DNA from: Bacteroides luhongzhouii
GTDB lineage: Bacteria; Bacteroidota; Bacteroidia; Bacteroidales; Bacteroidaceae
Reading direction: 5' to 3'
Length of the DNA stretch: 64,000 bases
Assembly: GCF_009193295.2 (NCBI RefSeq)
Contig: NZ_CP059973.1
Coordinates: 4,030,001-4,094,000, forward strand
Part shown: positions 18,614 through 27,486 of the stretch, piece by piece
How the letters are laid out: each line of letters opens with the position of its first letter
Numbering within the stretch: the first letter of the stretch is position 1
Made by a program: the position numbers and the translations under genes
Notes under the pieces: model-generated
Told to the model about the DNA's origin: nothing
Database searches by the model: none
What the model saw: only the letters and a program-made list of their open reading frames with translations

Positions 18614-18964
18614 ATGCAAATAACTACAATCCTTGCTTTCATTACTGCTATGGGTGGTTTGGAAGCGGTGAAATGGATGGTGAGATATATCTCTTGCCGA
18701 AAAACGGATGCACGGAAAGAGGAGGCAGACGTAAGCAGTCTGGAAGAAGAAAATCGTCGTAAAAAGGTGGATTGGCTGGAAGATCGCCTGACACAGCGGG
18801 ACGAGAAAATAGACGGGCTTTATATCGAGCTTCGCAAGGAGCAGGAAGAGAAGATCGACTGGATACATAAATGTCATGAGGTGGAGTTGGCACAGAAAGA
18901 GTCAGAGGTGAAAAAGTGTGAGATCAGAGGGTGTGTGAAGCGCATTCCTCCTTCGGAATATTAA
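18614..18964 (+). CDS. Small membrane-anchored coiled-coil protein
   Basis: This 116-residue protein has an N-terminal hydrophobic segment (about residues 1-23, ITTILAFITAMGGLEAVKWM) and then a long charged helix (about 35-100) rich in Glu, Lys and Arg with heptad-like spacing (VDWLEDRLTQRDEKIDGLY). The end contains KKCEIRGCVKRIPP. I know proteins of this form only from their constant place between the HU-like gene and an amidase gene in Bacteroides. The set looks like a domesticated phage lysis cassette, in which this protein would be a spanin- or holin-like partner, but that is a guess. Confidence 0.65.
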   Translation: MQITTILAFITAMGGLEAVKWMVRYISCRKTDARKEEADVSSLEEENRRKKVDWLEDRLTQRDEKIDGLYIELRKEQEEKIDWIHKCHEVELAQKESEVKKCEIRGCVKRIPPSEY

Positions 18965-18992
18965 TAAGGTTAGTTGATAAAAATAAAATATC

Positions 18993-19243
18993 ATGAGAAA
19001 GATAGATTCTATTATAGTGCATTGCTCGGCAACAAAAGCCGGACAGGACTTTACCGCCGCAGATATTGACCGTTGGCACCGGGAACGTGGGTTCAATGGT
19101 ATTGGTTATCATTATGTTATCTTCAGGTATTGGGACACCGGGATACTTCGCCGGATTTGAATGGAGACGGGGTGATCGAACCTTATGAATACGTGAAAAC
19201 GTGTCCTTGTTTTGATGTGAGGGAGTTTATGGGAAAGGGATGA
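18993..19243 (+). pseudogene. N-acetylmuramoyl-L-alanine amidase, internally deleted
   Basis: The first part reads as the start of a phage-type amidase: MRKIDSIIVHCSATKAGQDF, then DIDRWHRERGFNGIGYHYVI. After about 19130 the frame changes. In the +2 frame the sequence continues as LGHRDTSPDLNGDGVIEPYE and then CPCFDV, the normal C-terminal zinc-binding end of this family, to a stop at 19241-19243. The original frame stops at about 19158. The join therefore removes the middle of the domain (family members are usually near 140-150 residues, and the two pieces here total about 83) and shifts the frame. The product should be inactive. It completes the HU - coiled coil - amidase cassette. Confidence 0.88.
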
Positions 19244-19416
19244 TGGTGAGAACGGTGGTTGATAGGAAAAATACTAATCAGAAACAGCTTCTCCAAAAGG
19301 TAAATTCACAATCGGTAAATTCGTTGGGTATAAGTTTTAAAATGAAGTCTCATGAGACAGATTTTGAAAAACACACTAGCAGAATAGGAGGTAAATATTT
19401 ATATGGAATTATTTTG

Positions 19417-19977
19417 TTTAGTGACTTGAATCAGTTGAATGACATCAGCATGAAGCCTCAATATGCAACGATTTGTGGTATTACACGGCAGGAACTGGAA
19501 GATACTTTTATTCCAGAATTGAACCAGCTGGCGGAAATGAATGAACTGACTTATGAAGAAACAGTGAATAAAATGACAGCTTTGTATGACGGTTATCATT
19601 TTTGTGAGTTTGCTGAAGGAGTCTTTAATCCGTTCAGCGTGCTTAATGTTTTCGATGGGTATAAGTTTAGTAATTATTGGTTCCAAACCGTTACTCCTAC
19701 TTTTTTGGTTGAATTACTTAAAGAGAGTGAGTATGATTTGCGTACATTAATTGATGGGATAGAGGCTAGCGCTTCTTCTTTTATGGAGTATCGAGTGGAT
19801 GCCAATAATCCTATTCCACTGATTTATCAGAGTGGTTATCTGACTATAAAAGACTATGATAAGGAGTTTCAATTATATCGCCTGGCTTTTCCTAATGATG
19901 AAGTCCGTTATAAATCTGGGTTATATTTCCAAGGGTCATTCAAATGTTTTTTTGAATATTTGCATAGGAATATATAG
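19417..19977 (+). pseudogene. Remnant of AAA-ATPase-like / PD-(D/E)XK nuclease gene
   Basis: The stretch from FSDLNQLNDISMKPQYATIC to LYRLAFPNDEVRY matches the middle of the large family of AAA-ATPase-like proteins with a C-terminal PD-(D/E)XK nuclease-like domain that is multi-copy in Bacteroides. Landmarks are the block ALYDGYHF, then EGVFNPFSVLNVF, PTFLVELLKESEYDL and NPIPLIYQSGYLTIKDYD. The N-terminal P-loop half is absent; the 59 codons before it in the same frame do not match the family. The nuclease end is also lost after FPNDEVRY, replaced by about 21 unrelated residues. It is therefore a truncated relic, although it sits in an open frame of 245 codons (19240-19977) that could still be translated. 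Confidence 0.78.
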
Positions 19978-19993
19978 AATAATACTATCTTTG
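19959..19993 (+). promoter_or_regulatory. Bacteroides-type promoter candidate
   Basis: TATCTTTG at 19986-19993 fits the Bacteroides -7 consensus TAnnTTTG, and a TTTG lies upstream at 19959-19962. The gap of 23 bases is slightly longer than the usual 19-21. It would drive a transcript starting near 20000, ahead of the short ORF at 20049. Confidence 0.5.
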
Positions 19994-20048
19994 TAGAGGT
20001 ATATCGGGTTTAATGGAGTGATTGTTCAATAATATTCATATCTTAGAC

Positions 20049-20132
20049 ATGAATACAATTTGCCATATTCGTGATTATACGGACCTTTGCAGAGAGAATA
20101 CTTTCTTGCCCTCGTCAAGATGGGCAGATTAA
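20049..20132 (+). CDS. 27-codon ORF or small RNA unit of unknown function
   Basis: The 307-base space between the AAA-ATPase remnant and the DUF5131 gene contains one short ORF, beginning MNTICHIRDYTDLCRENTF and ending RWAD. It follows a promoter-like site and precedes a terminator-like hairpin at 20200, so the three may form a transcript of about 240 nt. I do not recognise the peptide. It could be a leftover N-terminus, a small protein, or chance within a small RNA. Confidence 0.3.
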   Translation: MNTICHIRDYTDLCRENTFLPSSRWAD

Positions 20133-20199
20133 GATAAAGATCCCTCGTGGATCGGCTGCCTGTGAAGGTCGCTCTATTGTTTGTTTTGTTTGTGTTTTG

Positions 20200-20240
20200 G
20201 TGCACCTTTTTTCTGATAAAGAATAAGGTGCACTCTTTTT
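20200..20240 (+). terminator. Terminator-like hairpin
   Basis: A perfect 9-bp inverted repeat (GTGCACCTT at 20200-20208, AAGGTGCAC at 20225-20233) is followed by TCTTTTTAT. It lies 45 bases before the DUF5131 gene and after the short ORF at 20049. Confidence 0.7.
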
Positions 20241-20284
20241 ATAGTAATGTAACAGATTAAATATATATTTGAAGAAAAAAGAAG

Positions 20285-21034
20285 ATGGGTGAAAAAGCTT
20301 CAATGTGGAATCTTTGGCACGGCTGTCACAAATTAAGTGAGGGCTGCCGACATTGTTATGTATACCGGACAGATGGTAAATATGGAAAAGACAGTTCGGT
20401 GGTGATAAAGACGGAAAAGTTTGATTTACCTTTGCAACAGAAAAAGAATGGTACATATAAGATACCTTCGGGGAATTTGGTATATACCTGTTTTACTTCC
20501 GATTTCCTTATTGAAGATGCTGATGAATGGCGTGCCGAAGCATGGGAAATGATGCGGATACGGCAGGATCTTCGTTTCCTCTTTATCACTAAGCGGATAG
20601 ACAGGTTGCAACAGTGTCTGCCTCCGGATTGGGGCGATGGGTATGAGAACGTAACAATTTGCTGCACGATGGAGAATCAGGATAGAGTGGATTATCGTTT
20701 ACCTATTTATAAAGAAATTCCTATTAAACATAAAATCATTATCTGCGAGCCGCTTCTTAGTCGGATTGATTTCAGAGGTGAATTAGGGGATTGGGTGGAA
20801 CAGGTGGTTGCCGGAGGAGAGTCGGGAAAGGAAGCCCGGATATGTGATTACGAGTGGGTATTGGATATCCGGCAGCAATGTATCGATGCGAATGTCGGTT
20901 TTTGGTTTAAGCAGACTGGGAGTTATTTGCTGAAAGAGGGACATGAATACAAGATTGCCCGGCAGTTCCAACATTCGCAAGCGAGGAAGGCTGGGTTGAA
21001 TTATACGCCTGATAAACAAGAAATAAAAGGTTAG
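20285..21034 (+). CDS. DUF5131 (phage Gp37/Gp68-like) family protein
   Basis: This 249-residue protein belongs to the DUF5131 family, first noted in phage Gp37/Gp68 proteins. The N-terminal Cys cluster is WHGC-(6)-GC-RH-C (in NLWHGCHKLSEGCRHCYVYR), which resembles a radical-SAM-type iron-sulfur site. Further family blocks are FTSDFLIEDADEWRAEAW, LFITKRIDRL, ENVTICCTMENQDRVDYRLP, CEPLLSRIDF and VAGGESGKEARICDYEWV. It is cytoplasmic, with no signal peptide. The reaction is not known to me. It stands alone between two terminators, next to mobile-element relics, so acquisition by transfer is likely. Confidence 0.85.
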   Translation: MGEKASMWNLWHGCHKLSEGCRHCYVYRTDGKYGKDSSVVIKTEKFDLPLQQKKNGTYKIPSGNLVYTCFTSDFLIEDADEWRAEAWEMMRIRQDLRFLFITKRIDRLQQCLPPDWGDGYENVTICCTMENQDRVDYRLPIYKEIPIKHKIIICEPLLSRIDFRGELGDWVEQVVAGGESGKEARICDYEWVLDIRQQCIDANVGFWFKQTGSYLLKEGHEYKIARQFQHSQARKAGLNYTPDKQEIKG

Positions 21035-21052
21035 TTCAGGTATTTTTTACTG

Positions 21053-21086
21053 AAAGCGGGGATTGTTTAACAATCTTCGCTTTTTT
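21053..21086 (+). terminator. Rho-independent terminator
   Basis: A 14-bp stem including two G-T pairs (AAAGCGGGGATTGT at 21053-21066 with ACAATCTTCGCTTT at 21070-21083) and a 3-base loop runs into six Ts. It lies 19 bases after the DUF5131 stop. Confidence 0.87.
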
Positions 21087-21162
21087 GTTTTATTGAGTAC
21101 AAAATGCGGATAATCACGTCTTTTCTTAAAGATGTTGTGTAAACTTTAAATTATCCATATTA

Positions 21163-23259
21163 ATGAAACAGATAAAGCTGTTATTTCTTTTAGCATCTGC
21201 ATCCGTTACGGGCGTATTTGCGCAAAGCAACGGATTGACGGATATGAGCCAGAGTCGCTATGCAAAAATGACAAATACCGGAATCGACGCCGTACATTGG
21301 ACGAACGGATTTTGGGGAGATCGTTTTAATGTGTTTAGCCGGACTTCCCTGCAAAGTATGTGGAACACTTGGAACACACCGGAAATATCCCATGGGTTCC
21401 GTAATTTTGAGATTGCTGCCGGTGTGTGCAAGGGTGAACATTGGGGACCTCCGTTTCACGACGGAGATATGTATAAATGGATGGAAGGAGTGGCTTCTGT
21501 CTATGCAGTCAACAAAGATCCGGAACTGGATAAATTAATGGACAACTTTATTACTTGTGTCGTAAAAGCCCAGCGTACAGACGGTTATATACATACTCCG
21601 GTAATTATTGAAGAACTAAACAAGGGCATTGATTCCCATACATTGGCTGACCCGAACAAGCAAACGGTCATAGGAACGAAAGTAGGTGACGAGAATGAAA
21701 AAGGAGCTTTTGCCAATCGGCTGAACTTTGAGACATATAACTTGGGACACCTGATGATGGCAGGTATTGTGCATCGTCGTGCCACCGGAAAGACCACTCT
21801 TTTTGATGCTGCTGTGAAAGCGACGGATTTCCTCTGCCATTTTTATGAAACGGCTTCTGCCGAATTGGCCCGCAATGCCATTTGCCCTTCACATTATATG
21901 GGAGTGGTCGAAATGTATCGTGCCACGGGAAATCCCCGTTATCTGGAACTTTCAAAGAACCTGATTGATATTCGCGGTATGGTGGAAAACGGAACGGATG
22001 ATAATCAGGATCGTATTCCTTTCCGCGACCAGTATCGTGCAATGGGGCATGCCGTACGTGCAAATTATCTGTATGCAGGAGTAGCGGATGTATATGCCGA
22101 GACAGGCGAACAACAATTGATGAAAAATCTGACTAGTATCTGGAATGATATTGTCACCCGGAAGATGTACGTGACCGGAGCTTGCGGTGCTCTTTATGAT
22201 GGAACATCACCGGACGGAACTTGCTATGAGCCGGATAGTATTCAGAAGGTACATCAGAGCTACGGACGTCCTTATCAGTTGCCGAATAATACAGCGCACA
22301 ATGAAACATGTGCCAATATCGGAAATATGCTTTTCAACTGGCGTATGCTGGAAGTGACAGGAGATGCGAAGTATGCCGAACTGGTAGAAACCTGCCTTTA
22401 TAATAGTGTATTGAGCGGTATCAGTCTGGACGGAAAGAAGTATTTCTATACCAATCCGCTTCGTATCAGTGCCGATCTTCCTTATACACTTCGTTGGCCG
22501 AAAGAACGGACGGAATATATCAGTTGTTTCTGCTGCCCGCCGAATACATTGCGTACATTGTGTCAGGCACAGAATTACGCCTACACATTGAGTCCGGAAG
22601 GCATTTACTGTAACTTGTATGGTGCAAATACGCTGACTACGATTTGGAAAGACAAAGGAGAACTGGCGTTAACACAAGAGACGGATTATCCTTGGGAGGG
22701 AAATGTACGTGTAACGTTGGATAAAGTTCCTCGTAAGGCGGGTACTTTCTCGCTCTTCTTACGTATTCCTGAATGGTGCGAAAAGGCTACGCTCACGGTG
22801 AATGGACAGCCGCTGCAAGCCAATGCAAAGGCAAATTCGTATGCGGAAGTAAATCGTACATGGAAGAAGGGGGATGTAGTGGAACTGGTGATGGATATGC
22901 CTGTCCGTTTGCTCGAAGCTCATCCGTTGGCAGAGGAGATTCGTAATCAGGTGGTCGTGAAGCGCGGCCCATTGGTTTACTGTTTAGAAAGTATGGATAT
23001 TGCGAACGGGGAAAAGATTGATAATGTATTGATTCCCGCTGATATAAAACTAACTCCGAAGAAAATTACAATTGAAGGCAGTCCGATTGTTGCACTTGAA
23101 GGAGTGGCACGTCTGGCATCTGCAACTTCGTGGGAAGGAGTACTTTACCGACCGGTTGCTCAGGCTGAAAAGACAGTAAATATCCGTCTGATTCCTTATT
23201 ATGCTTGGGGAAACAGAGGAAAAGGAGAAATGACTGTATGGATGCCTCTTGCCAGATAG
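21163..23259 (+). CDS. GH127 family glycoside hydrolase (beta-L-arabinofuranosidase-like)
   Basis: This 698-residue secreted enzyme has a signal peptide ending GVFAQ at about residue 21. It is a GH127 (formerly DUF1680) enzyme: an alpha/alpha barrel with WTNGFWGDRF near the start and the metal/catalytic set E381 and C383 (in AHNETCANIG) plus C457 and C458 (in SCFCCPPNTLR). This matches the Glu-Cys-Cys-Cys zinc site known from Bifidobacterium HypBA1. A C-terminal beta-sandwich follows (about 520-698). GH127 members release beta-L-arabinofuranose, and one B. thetaiotaomicron member is reported to act on aceric acid in rhamnogalacturonan II. The next two genes (beta-helix, GH78) follow at 23 and 41 bases and form one operon. 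Confidence 0.93.
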   Translation: MKQIKLLFLLASASVTGVFAQSNGLTDMSQSRYAKMTNTGIDAVHWTNGFWGDRFNVFSRTSLQSMWNTWNTPEISHGFRNFEIAAGVCKGEHWGPPFHDGDMYKWMEGVASVYAVNKDPELDKLMDNFITCVVKAQRTDGYIHTPVIIEELNKGIDSHTLADPNKQTVIGTKVGDENEKGAFANRLNFETYNLGHLMMAGIVHRRATGKTTLFDAAVKATDFLCHFYETASAELARNAICPSHYMGVVEMYRATGNPRYLELSKNLIDIRGMVENGTDDNQDRIPFRDQYRAMGHAVRANYLYAGVADVYAETGEQQLMKNLTSIWNDIVTRKMYVTGACGALYDGTSPDGTCYEPDSIQKVHQSYGRPYQLPNNTAHNETCANIGNMLFNWRMLEVTGDAKYAELVETCLYNSVLSGISLDGKKYFYTNPLRISADLPYTLRWPKERTEYISCFCCPPNTLRTLCQAQNYAYTLSPEGIYCNLYGANTLTTIWKDKGELALTQETDYPWEGNVRVTLDKVPRKAGTFSLFLRIPEWCEKATLTVNGQPLQANAKANSYAEVNRTWKKGDVVELVMDMPVRLLEAHPLAEEIRNQVVVKRGPLVYCLESMDIANGEKIDNVLIPADIKLTPKKITIEGSPIVALEGVARLASATSWEGVLYRPVAQAEKTVNIRLIPYYAWGNRGKGEMTVWMPLAR

Positions 23260-23282
23260 GCCGGATTGTTTAGTATACAGAA

Positions 23283-25154
23283 ATGAAAAAAGTCATGAAA
23301 AAGTTATTTGTAACGGCTATATGTATCTTGTGCAGTCACTGGCTATTGGCCGGTGAGATATGGATTTCTCCCAAGGGCAGTGACTTCAACGACGGAACTC
23401 GTCAATCTCCTAAAGCCACGCTGACTTCTGCCTTACGACAGGCACGAGAATGGCGCAGGACAAAGGATAACCGTATTCAAGGTGGAATCACGATCTATAT
23501 GGAAGGTGGAACGTATGCCCTCTATGAACCGGTTTTTATCCGTCCGGAAGATAGCGGAACCAAGGAATCGCCCACAATCATTTGTTCGGTAGGCGATGAA
23601 AAGGTGATATTGAGTGGGGGAATCAGCATAAATGGTTGGAAGAAGCAAGGGAAAGTTTGGGTAGCAGATGTCCCGGCATTTAATGGACGTCCATTGGATT
23701 TCCGTCAGTTGTGGGTGAATGGGAAAAAGGCTGTTCGTGCCCGTGATATGGAAGATTTCGAAAAGATGAATCGCATTTGCAGTGTGGATGAGAAGAATGA
23801 AATTCTTTATGTACCTGCAGTTTCCATTCGCAGACTTATTGATAATAAAGGGAATTTGAAAGCTAAATATGCCGAGATGGTATTACATCAGATGTGGTGT
23901 GTTGCCAATCTTCGGATTCGTTCAGTCGAAGTGCAGGGAGATAGCGCGGCAATACGTTTTCATCAACCGGAAAGCCGGATTCAGTTTGAGCATCCCTGGC
24001 CGCGTCCGATGGTGACGACGGACGGACATAATTCTGCTTTCTATCTGACAAATGCCCGTGAATTGCAGGATGTACCCGGAGAATGGTATCATGATATGGA
24101 TGCCCGTAAAGTATATTATTATCCACGGGAAGGAGAGAAGATGCAGGAGGCGGAAGTGATAGTGCCTGCTGTTGAGACATTAGTACAGGTGGAAGGAACT
24201 TTGGATCGTCCGGTGTGTCATATTCGTTTTGAGAAAATTACTTTTTCCTATACTACGTGGATGCGCCCATCAGAAAAAGGACATGTACCTCTTCAGGCAG
24301 GTATGTATCTGACAGATGGTTACCGGATTGATCCGAAAATGCAACGGAACTACTTGAATCATCCGTTGGATAACCAAGGATGGTTGGGACGTCCTGCAGC
24401 TGCAGTTCGTGTGGTTGCTGCAAGACAGATTGATTTCGAGCGTTGCCGGTTCGAGCATTTAGGTTCAACCGGATTGGATTATGAAGAAGCGGTGCAAGGC
24501 GGTGTTGTTCGTGGCTGTATCTTCCGCGATATTGCCGGAAATGGTCTGTTGGTCGGCAGTTTTTCTCCGGCTGCTCATGAAACGCATTTGCCATACGATC
24601 CTGCTGATCGTCGGGAGGTATGCACACAGCAACAAATCAATAATTGCTATTTCACGGAAATAGGCAATGAAGATTGGGGATGCCTTGCCATTGCTGCGGG
24701 ATATGTGGGGGACGTCAATATCGAGCATAATGAAATCTGTGAAGTTCCTTATAGTGGCATCAGTCTTGGTTGGGGATGGACGCAAACTGTGAATTGTATG
24801 CGTAATAACAGAGTACATGCCAATCTGATTCATCATTATGCGAAACACATGTATGACGTGGCAGGTATTTACACACTCGGTTCACAGCCGAAAAGTTATG
24901 TAACGGAGAATTGCGTGCATAGTATTTATAAGCCGGGGTATGTACACGACCCTAACCACTGGTTCTATCTTTATACGGATGAAGGTTCTTCTTTTATTAC
25001 TGTATGTGATAATTGGACAGAAGGAGAGAAGTATCTGCAAAATGCCAATGGTCCGGGAAATGTATGGGAGAACAATGGTCCGAAGGTGGATAGTGTTATT
25101 CGTGAACGTGCGGGACTGGAAGCAGGATATAAGGATTTACTAAATATTCAGTAG
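23283..25154 (+). CDS. Right-handed parallel beta-helix enzyme, GH141-like
   Basis: This 623-residue secreted protein (signal peptide ending WLLAG, about residue 24) begins with the block EIWISPKGSDFNDGT and continues as a right-handed parallel beta-helix with repeated turns (IDFERCRFEHLGSTGLDYE, then VVRGCIFRDIAGNGLLVGS, VNIEHNEICEVPYSGISLGW). Signatures HIRFEKITFSYTTW and GSTGLDYEEAVQGG fit the family I know as GH141, whose characterised B. thetaiotaomicron member is an alpha-L-fucosidase acting on rhamnogalacturonan II. The assignment to GH141 rather than another beta-helix family rests on resemblance plus the neighbours GH127 and GH78. The ATG at 23295 is an alternative start. Confidence 0.75.
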   Translation: MKKVMKKLFVTAICILCSHWLLAGEIWISPKGSDFNDGTRQSPKATLTSALRQAREWRRTKDNRIQGGITIYMEGGTYALYEPVFIRPEDSGTKESPTIICSVGDEKVILSGGISINGWKKQGKVWVADVPAFNGRPLDFRQLWVNGKKAVRARDMEDFEKMNRICSVDEKNEILYVPAVSIRRLIDNKGNLKAKYAEMVLHQMWCVANLRIRSVEVQGDSAAIRFHQPESRIQFEHPWPRPMVTTDGHNSAFYLTNARELQDVPGEWYHDMDARKVYYYPREGEKMQEAEVIVPAVETLVQVEGTLDRPVCHIRFEKITFSYTTWMRPSEKGHVPLQAGMYLTDGYRIDPKMQRNYLNHPLDNQGWLGRPAAAVRVVAARQIDFERCRFEHLGSTGLDYEEAVQGGVVRGCIFRDIAGNGLLVGSFSPAAHETHLPYDPADRREVCTQQQINNCYFTEIGNEDWGCLAIAAGYVGDVNIEHNEICEVPYSGISLGWGWTQTVNCMRNNRVHANLIHHYAKHMYDVAGIYTLGSQPKSYVTENCVHSIYKPGYVHDPNHWFYLYTDEGSSFITVCDNWTEGEKYLQNANGPGNVWENNGPKVDSVIRERAGLEAGYKDLLNIQ

Positions 25155-25195
25155 GTATTGACAAGTCATTTAGTTTGTTAGTAATAGAAAGAAAA

Positions 25196-27400
25196 ATGAA
25201 AAAGAAATATATGATATTGCTTAGTGCCTTGTCTTTGGCAAGCAGCACATTTGCCCAAACTTGGATATGGTATCCGGGAGATTACGAAATCTGGCTGGGA
25301 AATCAGATGAATAACCGTCGTACGGAACGAGGTGCATTTTTTCCTCCTTTTTGGAAAACGGACAGTCATTATGTTGTCGTAGAATTCAGCAAGCAACTGA
25401 ATCTTTCCGAGCCGGAAGAAATCTTTATTGCTGCCGAAGGAAAGTACAACGTCAAACTGGATGGAAAGCTCCAGTTCGGTATGCCGGAAACCATGTTGCT
25501 TCCGGCAGGAAAACATAGCCTGAACATTAAAGTCTGGAATCAGGCTACTCCTCCCACTATTTATGTGAAGGGAAAAACGGTGAATTCAGATTCTTCCTGG
25601 CGTGTGACTTACGAAGATAAAGAATGGATTGACGAGAGCGGAAAAGCCAGTGACACATCTGCCACTATCTATATGGATGCCGGATGCTGGAACTTTGACG
25701 GAGCTACCCAACGTCCTTCCCGATTCAGTCTGACGCGTAAACCGCAGCAACCCGTTACGAAGACAGAACAGTCTGAAGGAGGTTTCCTTTATGATTTTGG
25801 AAAAGAAACATTCGGATTCATCACATTGAAGAATCTTTCCGGAAAAGGAAAAATAGAAATTTATTATGGTGAAAGCCCGGAAGAAGCAAAAGATAAAGCA
25901 TATTGTGAAACATTGGACAAACTTTTGCTCGAACCGGGACAAGTGACCGACCTTGCTATCCGCAGTACTTCTCCCTTGAGTAATTCTGAAAACGAATATA
26001 CATTGGAGAACAGTAAAGCCTTCCGCTATGTTTATGTAACTCATGAGCCGGGAGTACAGATTGGAGAAGTCTCCATGCAATATGAATATCTTCCTGAAGA
26101 ATACCGCGGAAGTTTCCGTTGTAATGATGAGGAATTGAATCGTATTTGGGAAGTTGGCGCATACACCATGCATCTCACTACCCGCGAATTCTTCATTGAC
26201 GGTATCAAACGTGACCGTTGGGTATGGAGTGGCGATGCCATCCAAAGTTATTTGATGAACTACTATCTTTTCTTTGATAACGAATCCGTCAAACGTACAA
26301 TCTGGTTGCTTCGTGGCAAGGACCCTGTGACCAGCCACAGTAATACAATCATGGACTATACTTTCTACTGGTTCCTTAGCGTATATGACTATTATATGTA
26401 TAGTGGTGACCGCCATTTTGTCAACCAACTGTATCCGCGTATGCAAACAATGATGGATTACGTGTTGGGACGTACCAATAAGAATGGCATGGTAGAAGGT
26501 ATGACCGGCGACTGGGTATTTGTGGACTGGGCAGACGGCTATCTGGATAAGAAAGGCGAACTCTCTTTTGAACAAATCTTATTTTGCAGAAGTCTGGAAA
26601 CGATGGCTTTGTGTGCGGAACTGGTCGGAGATGCCAATGGCAAACAGAAATACGAGAAGCTGGCTGCTGCGTTGAAGGCAAAGTTAGAACCTGCCTTCTG
26701 GAATAATCAGAAACAGGCATTTGTACATAACTGCGTCAACGGTCAGCAAAGTGATGCAGTCACCCGTTATGCGAATATGTTTTCTGTCTTCTTTCAATAT
26801 TTGAATGAAGATAAGCAACAAGCCATTAAACAGTCTGTTCTGCTGAATGACAGTATTCTGAAAATAACAACTCCCTATATGCGTTTTTACGAACTGGAAG
26901 CCCTTTGTGCTCTTGGCGAACAGGATGCTGTAATGAAAGAAATGAAAGCCTATTGGGGAGGAATGTTGAAGGAAGGTGCTACCTCCTTCTGGGAGAAATA
27001 TAACCCGGAAGAAACCGGAACGCAACATCTTGCCATGTATGGCCGTCCTTATGGAAAGAGTTTGTGCCATGCTTGGGGAGCGAGTCCTATCTACCTGTTG
27101 GGCAAATATTATTTGGGGGTGAAACCTGTAAAAGAAGGATATAAAGAGTTTGCTATTGCTCCTGTGTTGGGAGGATTGAAATGGATGGAAGGCACTGTTC
27201 CTACTCCGAATGGCACTATCCATGTCTATATGAACAGCAAAACGATGAAAGTGAAAGCAACAGAGGGGAAAGGCTATCTAACCATCAAAAGCCGTCGTCC
27301 ACCTAAAGCAAATATCGGAACACCGGAAAAAGTGTCGGTAGGAGTATGGCGCCTCTGGATCGATTCACCCGAAGAAAGAATTGTTACCTATCATTTATAA
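25196..27400 (+). CDS. GH78-like alpha-L-rhamnosidase
   Basis: This 734-residue secreted enzyme starts at the ATG at 25196, which gives the signal peptide MKKKYMILLSALSLASSTFA; the upstream TTG at 25175 adds seven residues with no benefit. The N-terminal beta-sandwich (about 25-310) leads to an alpha/alpha6 barrel (about 320-640) with REFFIDGIKRDRWVWSGD, GDWVFVDWAD, TSFWEKYNPEETG and SLCHAWGASPIYLLG, then a short C-terminal beta domain. These are marks of Bac_rhamnosid6H / GH78 enzymes; the acid is expected in the RDRWVWSGD block and the general base in SFWEKY. It would remove terminal alpha-L-rhamnose from pectic oligosaccharides. It is the last gene of the three-gene set and is followed by a terminator. 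Confidence 0.9.
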   Translation: MKKKYMILLSALSLASSTFAQTWIWYPGDYEIWLGNQMNNRRTERGAFFPPFWKTDSHYVVVEFSKQLNLSEPEEIFIAAEGKYNVKLDGKLQFGMPETMLLPAGKHSLNIKVWNQATPPTIYVKGKTVNSDSSWRVTYEDKEWIDESGKASDTSATIYMDAGCWNFDGATQRPSRFSLTRKPQQPVTKTEQSEGGFLYDFGKETFGFITLKNLSGKGKIEIYYGESPEEAKDKAYCETLDKLLLEPGQVTDLAIRSTSPLSNSENEYTLENSKAFRYVYVTHEPGVQIGEVSMQYEYLPEEYRGSFRCNDEELNRIWEVGAYTMHLTTREFFIDGIKRDRWVWSGDAIQSYLMNYYLFFDNESVKRTIWLLRGKDPVTSHSNTIMDYTFYWFLSVYDYYMYSGDRHFVNQLYPRMQTMMDYVLGRTNKNGMVEGMTGDWVFVDWADGYLDKKGELSFEQILFCRSLETMALCAELVGDANGKQKYEKLAAALKAKLEPAFWNNQKQAFVHNCVNGQQSDAVTRYANMFSVFFQYLNEDKQQAIKQSVLLNDSILKITTPYMRFYELEALCALGEQDAVMKEMKAYWGGMLKEGATSFWEKYNPEETGTQHLAMYGRPYGKSLCHAWGASPIYLLGKYYLGVKPVKEGYKEFAIAPVLGGLKWMEGTVPTPNGTIHVYMNSKTMKVKATEGKGYLTIKSRRPPKANIGTPEKVSVGVWRLWIDSPEERIVTYHL

Positions 27401-27426
27401 TACATTGTTAATTAGTTAGTGGAGTT

Positions 27427-27483
27427 AGTCCTTGATTAACGGTTCCTCTTTTTAATGGGGGATTGTTAATCGGGGACTTTTTT
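27427..27483 (+). terminator. Rho-independent terminator after the GH78 gene
   Basis: A 14-bp stem with two G-T pairs (AGTCCTTGATTAAC at 27427-27440 with GTTAATCGGGGACT at 27465-27478) and a 24-base loop is followed by a run of Ts. It ends the GH127-beta-helix-GH78 transcript and isolates the sigma-factor gene. Confidence 0.82.
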
Positions 27484-27486
27484 CGT

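Noticed and set aside
19417..19977. Intact restriction or defence gene
   Set aside because: The P-loop half and the nuclease end are both missing, so it is a remnant.
25586..26575. 329-codon open frame on the minus strand
   Set aside because: It lies fully inside the GH78 gene, gives a low-complexity, membrane-like translation with no family resemblance, and the plus-strand protein is clearly real.
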